From NCBI GenBank assembly GCA_026018925.1, contig JAKSZU010000008.1:60163027-60227026 (forward strand): DNA of 64,000 nt, read 5' to 3'. The notes beneath the pieces were generated by a model. That model ran no database searches and was not told the origin of the DNA. It saw only the letters and a program-made list of their open reading frames with translations. This stretch comes from Tupaia tana (Eukaryota; Chordata; Mammalia; Scandentia; Tupaiidae). Shown in pieces: positions 23,995 to 36,711 of the stretch. The translations under genes were made by a program, and so were the position numbers. Numbering within the stretch: the stretch's first letter is position 1; every line of letters starts with the position of its first letter.

Positions 23995-24130
23995 TAATAG
24001 TAACAGTTACCATTTCTTAAGTACTGCTTATGCCATATGTAAAAGCTTTGACCTTTTCTAGAAGCTATAACCCTACAACAGTCTTGTGACTCATCTAATC
24101 CAATTACATGTGGTTTAGATGTACGCAAAG
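23995..24130 (-). repeat. MIR-like SINE remnant
   Basis: TTACCATTTCTTAAGTACTG...ATATGTAAAAGCTTTGACC...CTACAACAGTCTTGTGA resembles reversed MIR. Confidence 0.6.
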
Positions 24131-24159
24131 TACTAACATGTGGGAAGAGTGTAATAAGA

Positions 24160-24410
24160 ATTAAGTGGCACAGTAGTTAAGATGCTGGATTCCCACATAG
24201 TGAACCATGGTTGAATCTCAGACGCTGTGACTTGAAGCTCATGTCAGGCGCATGTGTGTGCATGCCCCAAATCCCAAGATAAGAAAAGATTGCTGCGTGG
24301 CCATTCCCTTGGAGGGATGATTTCTCGCTTTCTGTCTCTCTCTCTCTTTCTCTCCAATGAGCACAAGTGCTTTATAGCAAAAATCTAAAAAAATAATAAT
24401 AAATAAAAAG
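24160..24410 (+). mobile_element. SINE, diverged
   Basis: Head GTGGCACAGTAGTTAAGATG, body, tail GCTTTATAGCAAAAATC plus AATAAT-rich end. Confidence 0.82.
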
Positions 24411-25138
24411 AATCCAGAACAAAATGAAGAAAAAATAAATAAGTAGATTGATATAATCCAGCCAGGTAATATAACCATCTGTATAGATATTACTTACCAA
24501 CTCAAGTACCAATTTGTGAATTAGTACTTTGTAACTTAAGACTTCCAGGCCCTGTGACCACTTCTTGGGAAGATTTCAACACAGCATCCACGTGAACAAG
24601 TTGAGCCTGTCACTCAGGGTTACATCTGGCCCATACACCTCTGATTATTGAGATCTCAGTAAATTGAGGAGATGATTCTAAACAATACTTGAAAAAACAA
24701 TCTCCCAATATTTGGGGGGGGTGGTATACAAGTTCATAATTAATATATCAAATGTGGTATTGTGGTTTAAAATAATATTTTACTCACTGAGTTAAATTTC
24801 TGATTTGAAATTGAATTTGTCCTATATTTGTAAGCAGTGTCAAAATATTTAAGAGAACCTTAAGGTTTACCATATTTCACAAGTTTAATTTGTTGGATTA
24901 TCAGACTTACATATTTGAGAACGTTTGTCAATATGAAACTGAAAAACTTTTAAAAGGTATAAACATATTTGTTTTGTTGAAGAAATGTGAAATATTCTTA
25001 ATTTTTTTTCTAAGTTGTAAATGAGACCAATATTTAAATGTCCCTTAAATGTGATGAATAAATTTGTTAGATTTATAAATAGACTAAATAAGACTCATAA
25101 ATTAAGCTCAAAAACTTTTTTAAAAACTAAGTTTTTCA
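24411..25138. other. Intergenic, no recognised feature
   Basis: AT-rich. No ORF or repeat recognised. Confidence 0.5.
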
Positions 25139-25407
25139 TTTTTTTTTTTTTTTTTTTGGAGAGGTTTTTGATACAGGGCACATGCGCTCGCCAGAGAGAC
25201 AGAGAGACAGAAAGCAAGAAATCACCAAATCACCTCCTGGGGAGGTGGCCACACCACAATCCCTTCTCCTCCATTCTCCTCTCAGGATCTTGGGCACACA
25301 CTCACATGCATCCGGCATGATTTCAAACCACCGGATCCAGGACTTGAACCGTGGTCGACTACATGGGAGTCCAGCGACATAGCCATTATGCTAACTGCTG
25401 GTCCCTC
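25139..25407 (-). mobile_element. SINE, full length
   Basis: T17 run, GGAGAGGTTTTTGATACAGG, head GGACTTGAACCGTGG...GCTAACTGCTGGTCCC. A small duplication, AAATCACC, occurs in the body. Confidence 0.92.
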
Positions 25408-25509
25408 AATTCATAACTTTAAATCCAAAGTAACTTCACAATACTCTCTGTGTCTGTGTATAAAAATACCCTTGAGAACATTTTCAAACAAAGGAATTCA
25501 CATCTGACA

Positions 25510-25675
25510 CAAAGGGCTTTGCATAAATTGATTTATTTAATTCTTCTAGCAGCCCTATGAGGTAGGCAATGTTTTTATTAGAAGCAATAGGTTAAATAGC
25601 AAGCCCAAGTGCACAGTAGGGGACATTTCAACCCAGCGCGTTTTCGGAGTCCATGTTCTAACTATCCCATCTTAC
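25510..25675 (-). repeat. MIR-like SINE remnant
   Basis: GGGCTTTGCATAAATTGATT, GCAGCCCTATGAGGTAGGCA and AGCAAGCCCAAGTGCACAG follow reversed MIR. Confidence 0.7.
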
Positions 25676-26197
25676 TCCCTACTGGCTGCAAGTCTATTTG
25701 GAGCCAGAGGGGCAGATAAGGAGGCCTGAGGGGAGTATTCAAGTGGTTGGTGTGGAGAGGATCTTAGTGGGAACACTCAGAATGAGTGGCTGTAGAACTG
25801 ATTTCACTTTCTTCTCACCTTTCACTGGTACCATCTTCCTCTCGTCTGTCCTCTCTTCTGATTCCTCTAAGATGGGGACATAAAGAAAAACCTTTAGGGT
25901 GGGATGGTAGAAGGATCCCCCACTGGGGATTTCTACTGTGGACATAGCGAGTTGGAACCCATGCTTGACCATATTTTGTCCCTAACCCTTTTTTATATCA
26001 GAAGCCTCTGCTTTCAGGCCATTAGCAGTCAATATGTCTCTTCGATGACCTTAAAGCCACTTGCCTGTTGTTTGTGTTTCTTTTTCATTTTGCTCTTTTA
26101 TTTGGTCATACGTGTATCCAACAAATAATTCTTAAGTGCATTAGTTCCTTAGGGTCTGAGCTAGGGACATAGATTGCAAGATAGAACATAACAAGTT
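25676..26197. other. Intergenic, no recognised feature
   Basis: Moderate GC content. Short open frames on both strands, no recognisable domain. Confidence 0.5.
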
Positions 26198-26206
26198 AAT
26201 CATTTC

Positions 26207-26444
26207 TTTTTCTTTTGGAGAGATTTTTGCTACAGGGTGCATGTGCTCGCCAGAGAGAAAGTGAGAAATCAGCCCCCAGGGAAGATGACCATGCCACAGT
26301 TCCTTCTCCTCCAAACTCCTATTGAAATCTTGGGCATGTATGTGCATGTCTGGCATGAGTTTTAAGTTGCTGGGTTCAGGACTCAAACCAAGGTCAATTA
26401 CGTGGGAGTCCAGCAGCATAACCATTACGCCATCTGCTGGTCCC
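26207..26444 (-). mobile_element. SINE, full length
   Basis: GGAGAGATTTTTGCTACAGG to CGCCATCTGCTGGTCCC. 9-bp TSD AATCATTTC at 26198-26206 and 26445-26453. Confidence 0.93.
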
Positions 26445-27202
26445 AATCATTTCAACTATGATGCCTGTGGGAGGTCTCCCTCCTGAAGGAAAGTATGTGC
26501 AGATTTTTACGAGACAAAAGGTGGGCAAGAGAAAACACATGTTATTAATAGGCCTTGAACCAGAGAGAGTTGACCCTTTAAGGACATTCAAAGAAGTAAG
26601 AAAGGTCGCTGTTTTCAGAGCAAGAAAAGAGAACCAATCCCAGTTGAGCCTAGCATGTAGTCACTGTGCTGTTTCTGTGTTTCCATACAATCAGTATGAT
26701 ACACAAGTGTTTTTAAGGGATTATGTAGTCAAGGGAGTTGACCAAAGACCACTAATCATCAATCAGGAGGCCCAGTTGAGTGATAAAAGTGTTTCATGCA
26801 GTTAGATACATATAAGTAACAATCCACTGGTGGAAATGAAGTGGGACGATTGTACAGAGTTCAGACCTGCCCAGTTTATCAAGTACTTATCAAATTAGTT
26901 GAATTTATTTGCTGAATTTAATTGCTTGTCTTTTATAGTGTTAGATACAAGGACACAAAAATGAGTGAGTCCTGGCCTTTGAAGACCTCTAGTCAAACTC
27001 TTTCACACACACATATACACATTGATGTATACATATGTATATGACAAATACAAATGTGTGTGCATATATATGTAAATAATATATACATAACAAATATATG
27101 TTTATCTAGCATATATATTTAGTATATATTTACTATATATGGCAACTATCTCATGTATACATGCACACATATACATACGCACACCTATACACAACACACA
27201 AC

Positions 27203-27330
27203 AGGAGTCTTCAAACAGTTCATAATAAATGCATATTATGAAGAAACTATGCATAAATTTCAAGTTTCTCATCAACAGAATAAACTTGTACTTGAATTCT
27301 ATTTTTCTAGGAACTTTTTGAAATTCCCTC
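27203..27330. mobile_element. Short mariner-like inverted-repeat element (about 128 bp)
   Basis: Left end GGAGTCTTCAAACAGTTCAT, right end GGAACTTTTTGAAATTCCCTC, forming an imperfect terminal inverted repeat. The interior GAAGAAACTATGCATAAATT matches the element at 862-989. Confidence 0.7.
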
Positions 27331-30300
27331 ACATTTATTTATATTAAAAGATAGTAAATATGAAGAAATCCTGGCCCTTAAAGACCTCTACTTTAGTTTA
27401 GTTTAGTTTTATATTTGTGCAAGTACATGTGTTTAGTGTATAAATATTTATATACAGTATATGTGTCTCTCTGTATATACATATATACTATATCTGATAT
27501 AGTCACAAAATTTGGATATATATGTTTACTATAGATAACCATAGGTAATAGGCTACTAGTTAATCTATAGAAAGGATGAGAGGCCAGTGATCTGTTTTAT
27601 AGAGAAAGAAACTGTTTCCCATTGGTCAAGAAAAGAAAGTTTTCTGGAATGTCAATAACACATCTTCCAAAACCTCAGGTAGGTTGATACTCAGAGCTTG
27701 TCTAGATTATGGAAAAAGGCTTCTGTCCTTAAATAGATCGAAAAGGTCAGGAGAGATGACCCAAGGAAGACCCTACAGTTCTAAAACATGTGCCACCTTG
27801 GCCAGCAGGTGGCTAGGAACATCTGCTAGGCACAGCTTGGAAGTAAGAAGGCTTAACCATACCTTTATTACAAAACAGGCCTTATTTTGTACAAAATTTA
27901 CATGACTGTACTGAAAGGGAAAAAAAGAGGATTGTTTGGGGACATTACTCCCTTCTTTGTTCACTGAGGACTGTGAGTAATGACAGAGTTGCCACCACTT
28001 GAAAGCTGATTTGGAAATGGAAGGGCTTACTTATCTCAGACCCCACGACTCATGGGAGAATCACTGAAATCTATTTCTCTTAATGTTCTCCAAAGAGAAT
28101 TACTGATCAAAGTTGTTTTCTTCCCAGAGGTGTGTTCCTTCCAGCACAGGGATGAGGCATATCTCTGGGACACCCAGAGGACATTTATAGTCACTTCCCA
28201 AGTGGCTCTTGTTCTCTGGATTAAAAACGAAAATTATCTCTTGACTGTCAATGTAACATCTTCCAGCAGCATGAAATTCTGTCAAACAGAAATTGAAGAT
28301 GAATAAAACGAAGATACTCACTCAGGATTATTCCTATTGTGAAGCAGCAGTGCTCTGCTCTGACGATTCTACACCCTAATAGTAGATTTAGGGAAATAGA
28401 GATGTACTGGTTTTCTGAACGCCCCTGTACACTTTGCCACGGGAAGTTGCAATGATTGAATAGCCCGACAAACGCTGTGAGCATATGCAATGAGCCAACT
28501 ATACGGCACTCCAGGGCAGGATTATAAATGATTTGTGTGCATTTTGGGGGGTAATCAGTTATCATAATTCCATTTGTAATTTATGTTTGCATGAAAATGT
28601 AGTTTTTAACCATTGCTAGGATTTGAGAAGCAAGTGCAACCTGTTTTCATTTTGTCAAACTCCAGGGAATTTCAAGGTGTCTGCATTATGGGATGACTGG
28701 TTTCTAAGAATGAATGACTACTCTTTACAGGAACCATATTTACAAAGTATGTCTGGCACACACATTCAAAGCTGTTCATTATCCATCAAGCTTCGCCCTA
28801 AATAGACACATACCGAAATTCAAGTCAAAGGACAGGCAAATGAGTAGGACAGCCATTGCTACCTCTTCTCTTCTGATAGGGAAGCAACCTCTGAAAGATG
28901 GAATTTTAAGAGTATTAGAGAGGGAAAGTGTACTGTAGTCCAACCAGATGACCTGAATCTGAAAATTTTTTTATGCTTAGAATAGCAACGAGGTAGTTAA
29001 GGAGATAAGAGAGAAGACAAGATAAGAGACAGAGGTAGGATATCGTGTTAAATGGTTAGATATGAGAGTGCATACACTACAGTGGGAGAGTGGGATATAA
29101 TTAAAGGTTGAAGAATGTGGAAGGAAATTATAAATAATTATAAGAGCAGCATCCCTAAGTTTTAGAAGAAGAATTTATATTTTGAGATGATGTTCCTATG
29201 AATTGTTTTTGGAGTAGGGGTTCAAATTTCACCAGATTTGAAAAGAGGGTTTTATATAAAAGCTCAAGAGCCACTAATATAACTAAGGAATTTCAGGAGT
29301 TTAATATCCTCTCTGTGGAATGTAGGGAACTCCCACGTAGTCGTGATATTCTAGTTTCAGAATTTGCAGCGTGAATCTCAATAGTTTCTCTAATGTTTAG
29401 GGGAGGTGAACCATGAACAATGGTAAGAAAAATATTTTACCTCAAGACCTTATACACAGTCTATATTTCACAACTGAAAATGAAGTTTTTTACATTACAG
29501 TTGTTAGTCTTACTATTAGATAAAGACAACTGTTCTATTCTATTCTTCTACTCTATTCTAGGCAATTCTAATTCATTTATAAAATTCTAGTCATAACCCT
29601 CTAAATTGATTTTATAACTCATTTATGGATTGCATCCTGCAGTTGACAAGCACTGCTTTAACTGACTAAAATGTGACAAATACAAGGAAAAACATGAGGC
29701 AATGAAGACAAGGTGAGTTCTACTTCAAGCATTGACAAAGTTTAGAGTCAAAACGAGGAACAGCTGACATCCAGAAAATTGACATAAGAGGAATTGCAGA
29801 GAGCAGGATAGGGTTGTCCTAGTGAGTAAGAGGCAAAGTTTAAAACTGTGTTTAGGCTAAATAAAGAAAACGTCCTGTTAATTAGGAGGGCAGAGCTATT
29901 AAGTCATTAAACAAAATAAAAGACAACTATGATAAGTTTTCAATACTTGAGTTGTTGTTTTGCAGACAAATCCAAAGTTGTATAGTTTGAGTGCTAAGAG
30001 AGATTATCACCCCCTGTGGAAAGAAAAGAGAAGACAGAATGAGAAAAAGATTTGGAGACAATATTGATAAACTTATTTTGGACCATTAATAATATCTGCC
30101 TACCTGGGAGCTTCAGTTTTACTTAAAATTTACATATTTTACATCTCTAAGTTCTGAGAAAATCAATGAAAAGAAACAGTATTTCTACATATAAATAAAT
30201 GTGACTTTGAGTATCCTTTCCATGAGAGGGTTTAGATTTGAGGCACAACCGTCAAGTTGGATGGACAAATTACTCATGTATTTTTCTTTCAAAATTAATA

Positions 30301-30597
30301 GGAACATCTATAGGTCAAGACTAGCTTGAAGGGAGGCTTGGTCATTCAAGCTGAAAATCCTTCGAAGGTGGTATCAAGTGCCTTGGAACAATTCAATTAG
30401 CTAATCACAGATGGTTGCCAGATATGCAGTCTAAACTTTCATTTCACTAACAAATGTCACAGTTAAGAAAAATCTGAACTTTGGGAAATTGGGGGCAATT
30501 CCATGTGAAGGATAACTTCTGTTCTCATCATGATTTCATAGGAACCAGATAAGGAAGTGCAATGTCATGTGAGGGAATACTTTAGGATAATTAGAGA

Positions 30598-30628
30598 TGA
30601 ACACTCACTGCCCAACAGTGAGTGTTCA
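30598..30628. repeat. 13-bp perfect hairpin, 5-nt loop
   Basis: TGAACACTCACTG (30598-30610) and its exact complement at 30616-30628, loop CCCAA. Confidence 0.9.
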
Positions 30629-31707
30629 GCATTCTGAAAAGCAAGACTCCAGTTTCTGATCACTCTGGGGATTTCTGCTTGGGGCACCCTAACTGGAAAA
30701 ATCTCTGAAGTACCTGGCAAGACTCAGGGTGCTATGACCCAAAGAGTGAATATTTACAAATTGGTAATAATTCAATCTATTGTTGAACAGAAGTTTATAT
30801 ACTCAGAATAATACATTCCATAAAAAATACCCTACTGGTCTAACTCTCTCTGGAGAGTACAACCTGCTCCCCCCCCCTTTTTCACACATAGTGATGTAAC
30901 AAGAATATTTACAGACATATCAGTGGTTTGTAACTATTTTGAATAACAACATCTTTTGGTAAACAGATTAAAGTTTCTTCAGAAAAGTGGGAATATAGAT
31001 AATCACATATAGTCAATTACACAATTAATTGTAAATGATTTAAGGTTTCTGAACCCCTGCAATCCATCTCTAGACAGGTTGGAGACACCTTGCAGCATTT
31101 TACCTAGTTTGAAAACTTACAAAAAGCAAAGTAGCTTTTCTACTATATTAACTGCATAAGAACTGATGATATACTTGAGGCTATTAATTAGGGTATGGTG
31201 GAGAGAGGGAGGAATCACATCTGGAGAGGTTCCCTGTCTTTGTCACTACATCCTGCTGCTCCAAAGCATTTGTTTTACGCAGTTAAATATGTACAGGTTA
31301 AGTTTGGTCCCACTGACAAAAAAAATTCTCTCTGTATATTTGTACTTTTTAAGTACAAATTGATTTTTTAACAGAACACATTTCTCTGAGTCCCCCCCAC
31401 AAGATTGTTTTTGACAGGAGGATAAGTTAATGAATGATTTAGCAGTCTCAGTCATGAGGATAAATAAAATGACCGTTAATTATCCAGTAAATCATGTTTA
31501 AGATACCCCATTAGATTTTTTCCTTTTTTTTTTTTTTTTGAATGGGATTAAAAAATATATTGGATAAAGTCAACAGAGAATCAAATAAGGGAAAATGTAG
31601 CATTCTTAGAAAGTACTCAATGTCACCAAGGTATCACCCCTCATAAATACCTATAAAATTTCCTTAATCCCACAAATGGACCTTTGGGTAGTCAACAATA
31701 TCTACCA

Positions 31708-31755
31708 AATCTAACAGGAGTAACTACGTCTAATCTAACAGGAGTAACTGCCTAA
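31708..31755. repeat. 24-bp tandem duplication
   Basis: AATCTAACAGGAGTAACT occurs at 31708 and again at 31732, followed by ACGTCT and GCCTAA. Confidence 0.9.
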
Positions 31756-32051
31756 CAATGCTTATAACCTACTGAACAAGAAAGTTATGGCTTGCCTAAC
31801 ATACAAACAACATTTTGAAACTGTAATATTCAGGACACCATAATATCAACAGGGAGATAAACAAATAGGCTAAGGGATAGCAAAACTATTTTCAATGGGT
31901 CATTAGGTTTTGTCAAAATCTTCAGAATGTTTTTTCCAGAATGAAGTGGAAGACAAAATGTCCCCCTCTAGAACTTTGGCCTTGACAATTCAGGGACAAA
32001 AGTAGTCATCATAAATGAACACACATAGCTGTCCTCTTTCATTGCTTCTTC

Positions 32052-32324
32052 TTCTTCTCTTTTTTTTAAAGAGTGATTTTTGCTATATGGCATGTGCACT
32101 CGCCAGAGAGACAGAGAGAGACAGAAAGCAAGAAATCACTCTCTGGGGGGAAGAAGATTGCAGCCATACTGCAATCCCTTTTCCTCCATTTTCTTCCCAG
32201 GATTTGGGGCATGCACACACAAGTGCCTGGTGTGAGCTTAAGTCACCGACCAGATCTGGGATTCGAACCTCAGTTGACTATGTGGGAGTCTAGCCACATA
32301 AGCATTACACCATCTGCTGGTCCC
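32052..32324 (-). mobile_element. SINE, full length
   Basis: TTTTTGCTATATGGCATGTG, body, GATTCGAACC (B box), CACCATCTGCTGGTCCC. Possible imperfect TSD CTTTCATTGCTTCTT / CTTTCCTTGATTCTT. Confidence 0.9.
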
Positions 32325-32600
32325 CTTTCCTTGATTCTTACAAAAAGCAGACAAGCTATTCTGTGCATTATCTGATCCTATATCACAGAGAAGGAGTTTG
32401 GTTTGACTCATCTGTGACAAAAGATAGTAGCTCTATTTATTTTGGGTTTTACTGGCAGTGGATTCCCTCTCCCCACCCCAACATAGGAATGGTTTTGATA
32501 TTGAAGCTACGCAGTACCATCGTGAGATGTGATACTCATTGATCTGCATCAATCACCAACGCCCACAATAAAAACACTGCACTGGTCATACAAGCTAAAC
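32325..32600. other. Intergenic, no recognised feature
   Basis: Nothing recognisable between two SINEs. Confidence 0.4.
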
Positions 32601-32815
32601 CTAGTGAGGGAAAAGATGGCCGCAGAAATGAAACGCTCTGTGAGGCTAACTGGGTTTGCATCTGGAGACCAACTCGAGCATGCCATTGCACACAGGTGCC
32701 CATGATCTGGGGCTGACTGAATCTATGGGTAGATTAGGATGTGAAGACCCTTTTAGGGGTGTGTGTTTCTTTTTCTCTTTGTGTCTCTCACTCATGAAAA
32801 ATACCAATTTTTTTA
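32600..32815 (+). mobile_element. SINE of the second family, partial
   Basis: GGTGCCCATGATCTGGGGCTGACTG and TTTCTCTTTGTGTCTCTCACTC match the copies at 61068-61285 (+) and 17041-17266 (-). Confidence 0.6.
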
Positions 32816-33145
32816 AAATGAGGCTACATTTAGTAAGACCCAATAAACACTAAAATTTAAGGCTTTTTGATGCAGTTCTACGTACTTCACCAAAAAAGCA
32901 ATGGAAAAAAGACATGGGTCAACCCTCTTTCTTACTGTCTGGACCTGTTAACACTCAGAAGGATGATACCCTATACCCATGGTAATATACACACGTAGGT
33001 GTGTGTGTGTAGGTATATTTGTATATGTAATTAAAAACATTAAGTAACTTCTGTTTTCATGGTGAATAGCAGATAACATCATGAAAGGATGGCCCAAAAC
33101 TCAATTACTTATTATAAGTTCTTGACCTTTAAAGAGTATATGTAC

Positions 33146-33415
33146 GGGGACCAGCAGATGGTGTGATGGTTACATCACTGGACTCCCACATTGCAGACCA
33201 CACTTCAAGTCCCAAACCTGGACTTGGCAACTTGAAATTCTCACCAGGCATGTGTGCACACATGTGCAAAATCCCAAGAGAAGAACAGAGGAGAAGTGAC
33301 TGCAGCATGGCCATCCCCCTGGGGGGTGATTTCTCACTTTCTGTCTCTACCTCTCTCTCTCTGTCTCTCCAACAAGAGCATGCACCCTATAGCAAAAATT
33401 CTCTTAAAAAAAGAG
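33146..33415 (+). mobile_element. SINE, full length
   Basis: GGGGACCAGCAGATGGTGTGATGG to CCCTATAGCAAAAATTCTC. Short TSD TATGTAC at 33139-33145 and 33422-33428. Confidence 0.9.
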
Positions 33416-35744
33416 GTGATGTATGTACCATAATTTAAAAAAAAATACTAAGGCAGAAGATAAAGTGTTCTCTTATTGTCTCTACTATTGGAAGACAATT
33501 TCAAAGGAAGGAGACCAACAAGCGAGTCCATAACTCCTTGTCATTCAATTGTGACTTTTTTCTAACACATGAATCAGTATCAAGAAATAAGTATGCTTAG
33601 CAATAGTAAGTCTTGGTTTCCTTCTGAAAGTGAGACACGGAGCTGAGACGGCAGCATTTCTGTTATATCCAATCAAGTTCAGTTAAAGGAATGGGGATGA
33701 AAATGATCCTGTGAAATTATTGCTTCTGACAGAGTGACCATAATTTGTCTCAGGATTTTTAACCAGACTAAAAGGAACTGGTGTCTTCTTTTCAGCATTT
33801 TTAGAAGGTAGGAAGACAAAAACTTAGTCTGAGGACAGTTGCTGTCCTTCAAAAGACAAACTGCTGAGTGTGGAGGTGACAGGGAACAGTGAAGTTCGAG
33901 CCCATTTTGAAGATGTTTCCAACAGTCAGCCTCATGCGAGATGCGATGCCGTCTCTGATAAGAGTAATGGATTTGGCTCGTTACCTACTGAAAACATTCT
34001 GTTGTGAGATGGAGTATCCGCAAAGCAACAGGAAAATTTCAGTTTCCTTTAAAATTGGCAAGAGAGGGTAGGGTGGTTGTTGAAGATAATACCTGTTATC
34101 CACAGGTACTAAAGACAATCATAAAAGCTGCCTTCTAGGGGATTACCTAGTTTTTACATTAACCATAAACATTCTGGTCAGGTTTCTAAGAGACACAACA
34201 AGTAGCAACAAACACCCATTGAAATGAATCATGGAACCGTTCCCTTCTACAGCCACTTCCAAGAATGAAAGAAAGAAAATGACACAGTGACCTTATAGAG
34301 TCTCGATCTTTTCCTGTCCTATTCCAACTGCCACGTAGCTTTCTTGCTTTTTTATTGAATGTTCTCTAGTTGCTATTTAAAATAAGTGATGTATTCCTGG
34401 AAATAACCTCATCAAAATTCAGTCTGATAAGATTGGAAGATAGTTTCCTAGATAGAAATAGATAGAGAATTCAAGAGATTTCTGCTGGAAGCCAAAAATA
34501 ACAAATTGAAAGATCTGGCTCACACTGTAGACACCCACTTACTAATGGGAACGATCCTGCTTAAATTACTCTCTGACAGAATGACTGTAATTTTATCCCA
34601 CTCATCTAATGGATTTATGCACTTGGAAATAACGCTTTATTTGATTAGATTCATTAAATACAATTTACAATTTAAAATACCAGATTTAGGCCTAAGATAG
34701 CAATGAATCTGAAAGATAGCTGGTACAGGCTCTTGAAGCACCATTATCTGGATAAGCAGTCATTCTTGTTTTTGGTAAATTAACATACCAGTGTAGAATT
34801 TCCTAGGAGGGTAATATGACTATTTTAAGGATATAAAGCTTCTGAGTCACTCTTTTTTGGATCAGTATTCCCATTGATAAAAACAGGGTTTGGGCTTGAA
34901 TGATGTCCATAGCTTTTTTAACTAGGCTGACCATAAAATTTATCATCCAAACTAGGACACTTTTGATAGTAAAACGGGATGCTATCATAAGTACACTGAA
35001 AAATATCCATAAACTGGGATTGCCCCAGGTGAAACCGGACATCCAGTTACCCATCCTTTAGCCTACATTCTAAAAGTGAGACACGGAGCTGAGATGGCAG
35101 CGTTTCCATTATATCAGATCAAGCCTACCCATTATTAGTTATTTTTAGCTAGCAAAGCGTTTGTGCTGCTTTGTGTCAATTATAAGTCATTTGCATTAGC
35201 AAAAGTCATTAACAAGCAAATATTCTGTGTAAATTGTATGTTTTATTTCTCCTCGAAGTTTAATTATTCTCCAAAATGTGGTTTACCCCCTCAATTTGTC
35301 CAGAAAATCAACTTTTGTAATAAGAAATGTCAAGGCAGATGCTTTTGAGTTCGAAATTTCAAATTAATATGCCCTAAGTTCCATGCAAAGGAAATCCCAC
35401 TTTCAAAAGCCACTTTAAACACATGAGCTACAACATTGCTGAAATCTAAGGCTCATCAAGAATTTCTTCGGTGTCTTTTAGTTCTTTATTTCCTGGACCA
35501 TCATTAATGACCATGTCATTAACAATTAAGCCACTCAATAATCATGTTGTAGTGAAATAGAGCCCTTGCCTTGATTGATCAATTTTCCATAATATGTATC
35601 TTTCTGTTGCTGTGCTCTGGGGTCACTTTTCAGCTAAACAGTGTGAATGAAAAAGAGGATAGACACTGGAATGTTGGGAAATTTAATCTATCAATGATCT
35701 ACTGTTGCATAATAAGCTATCCTAAAACTTAATAACTTAAAGCA
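33416..35744. other. Intergenic, SINE-free, with an internally repeated segment
   Basis: GTGAGACACGGAGCTGAGA and the following 25 bases occur at 33628-33680 and at 35079-35127. Related CTGACAGARTGACYRTAATTT blocks occur at 33728-33760 and 34568-34600. The stretch at 34925-35055 resembles an ancient interspersed repeat that I cannot name. Confidence 0.5.
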
Positions 35745-35926
35745 AACGTTTTCTGTAAAAGGCCAGATGGTACAGATATTAAGCTTTGAGGACCATAGGG
35801 GAGGTAAAATCAAGATATTTTATGTATGTGTATGTTTCTCTAACCTACTTTTATTTATTCCAAAGTAGTTTTTGTTAGAAAAATGAATGAATGAATTATT
35901 TTTAAAATTGACTTAATTATCCAGCA

Positions 35927-35930
<4 letters not shown>

Positions 35931-36020
<90 letters not shown>
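35931..36020. repeat. Compound microsatellite (TG)n(TA)n(GA)n
   Basis: Three dinucleotide blocks abut without spacer: TG (about 35931-35963), TA (to about 35988), then GA (to about 36021). Confidence 0.95.
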
Positions 36021-36025
<5 letters not shown>

Positions 36026-36116
36026 GATAGATATATACCTACATAATAGAAAAACATATTTGCACCAAATTTTTATTTCTAAAATTAAAAATAGAATGTT
36101 AATAGCTGAATATATC

Positions 36117-36471
36117 TGCTATGGTCTGAATGTTTTTATGTCCCCAAAATCCACCTATAGAAATTCAGTTCCCAAGGTAATGATATTAGGAGGTGAGGAC
36201 TTGGAGAAGTGATTAGATGGCCGTCATGATTAAGATTAATGCCCTTAAGAAAGAGGCCCTGGAAAACTGCCTTGCCCCTTCTACCATGTGAGGTTATAAT
36301 GAAAAGATGTCCACCTATGAATGAAATAGGTGCTCACCCAGTACTGAATCTTTTTATCCCTTGTTCTCAGACTTCCCAGTCCCAAGAAATATGAGAAATA
36401 CATTTCTTTTGTTTGTAGGTCACCCAGTCTATGGTATTTTCTTAAAGTATCACAAAGAGACTAAGATAACA
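36117..36471 (+). repeat. MLT1/MST-type (ERVL-MaLR) LTR, nearly complete
   Basis: Starts TGCTATGGTCTGAATG, contains GATATTAGGAGGTGAGGACT and TACCATGTGAGG, and ends CACCCAGTCTATGGTATTTT...CTAAGATAACA. The characteristic MaLR layout, about 355 bp, non-coding. Confidence 0.8.
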
Positions 36472-36711
36472 TCTTTTTTATTGCAGTATAATTGTACTGA
36501 GAATAATGGAACTCAGTTTTTGACTAATCTGGCTTAAAATTAGTGTTCTGTAACATTATAGTTGAAACATGGTCTCATTCTACAAAGTCTTTACTTGCTT
36601 CTCTGAAACATGGTGTCCATCTTGGGAAATGACCAGCATGTGTTGGCTTCACTTCTGCATCTCTCTTTTGGCACTTCAGTACTGCTCTCAAACTACTGAA
36701 AGCTTTCTCAG

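Larger units (their letters stand above)
26454..32051. other. 5.6-kb SINE-free intergenic stretch
   Basis: No gene recognised. It contains a mariner-like short element (27203-27330), AT-rich microsatellite-like sequence (about 27000-27180 and 27400-27540), two hairpins (30598-30628 and 31338-31360) and a 24-bp tandem duplication (31708-31755). The 115-codon open frame at 26458-26805 has no recognisable domain. Confidence 0.55.

Noticed and set aside
26458-26805. 115-codon open frame outside SINEs
   Set aside because: No recognisable domain, no splice context or codon pattern suggesting coding. Length is compatible with chance.
27000-27540. TATA-rich sequence as a promoter
   Set aside because: It is AT microsatellite-like sequence with no associated open frame or CpG island.
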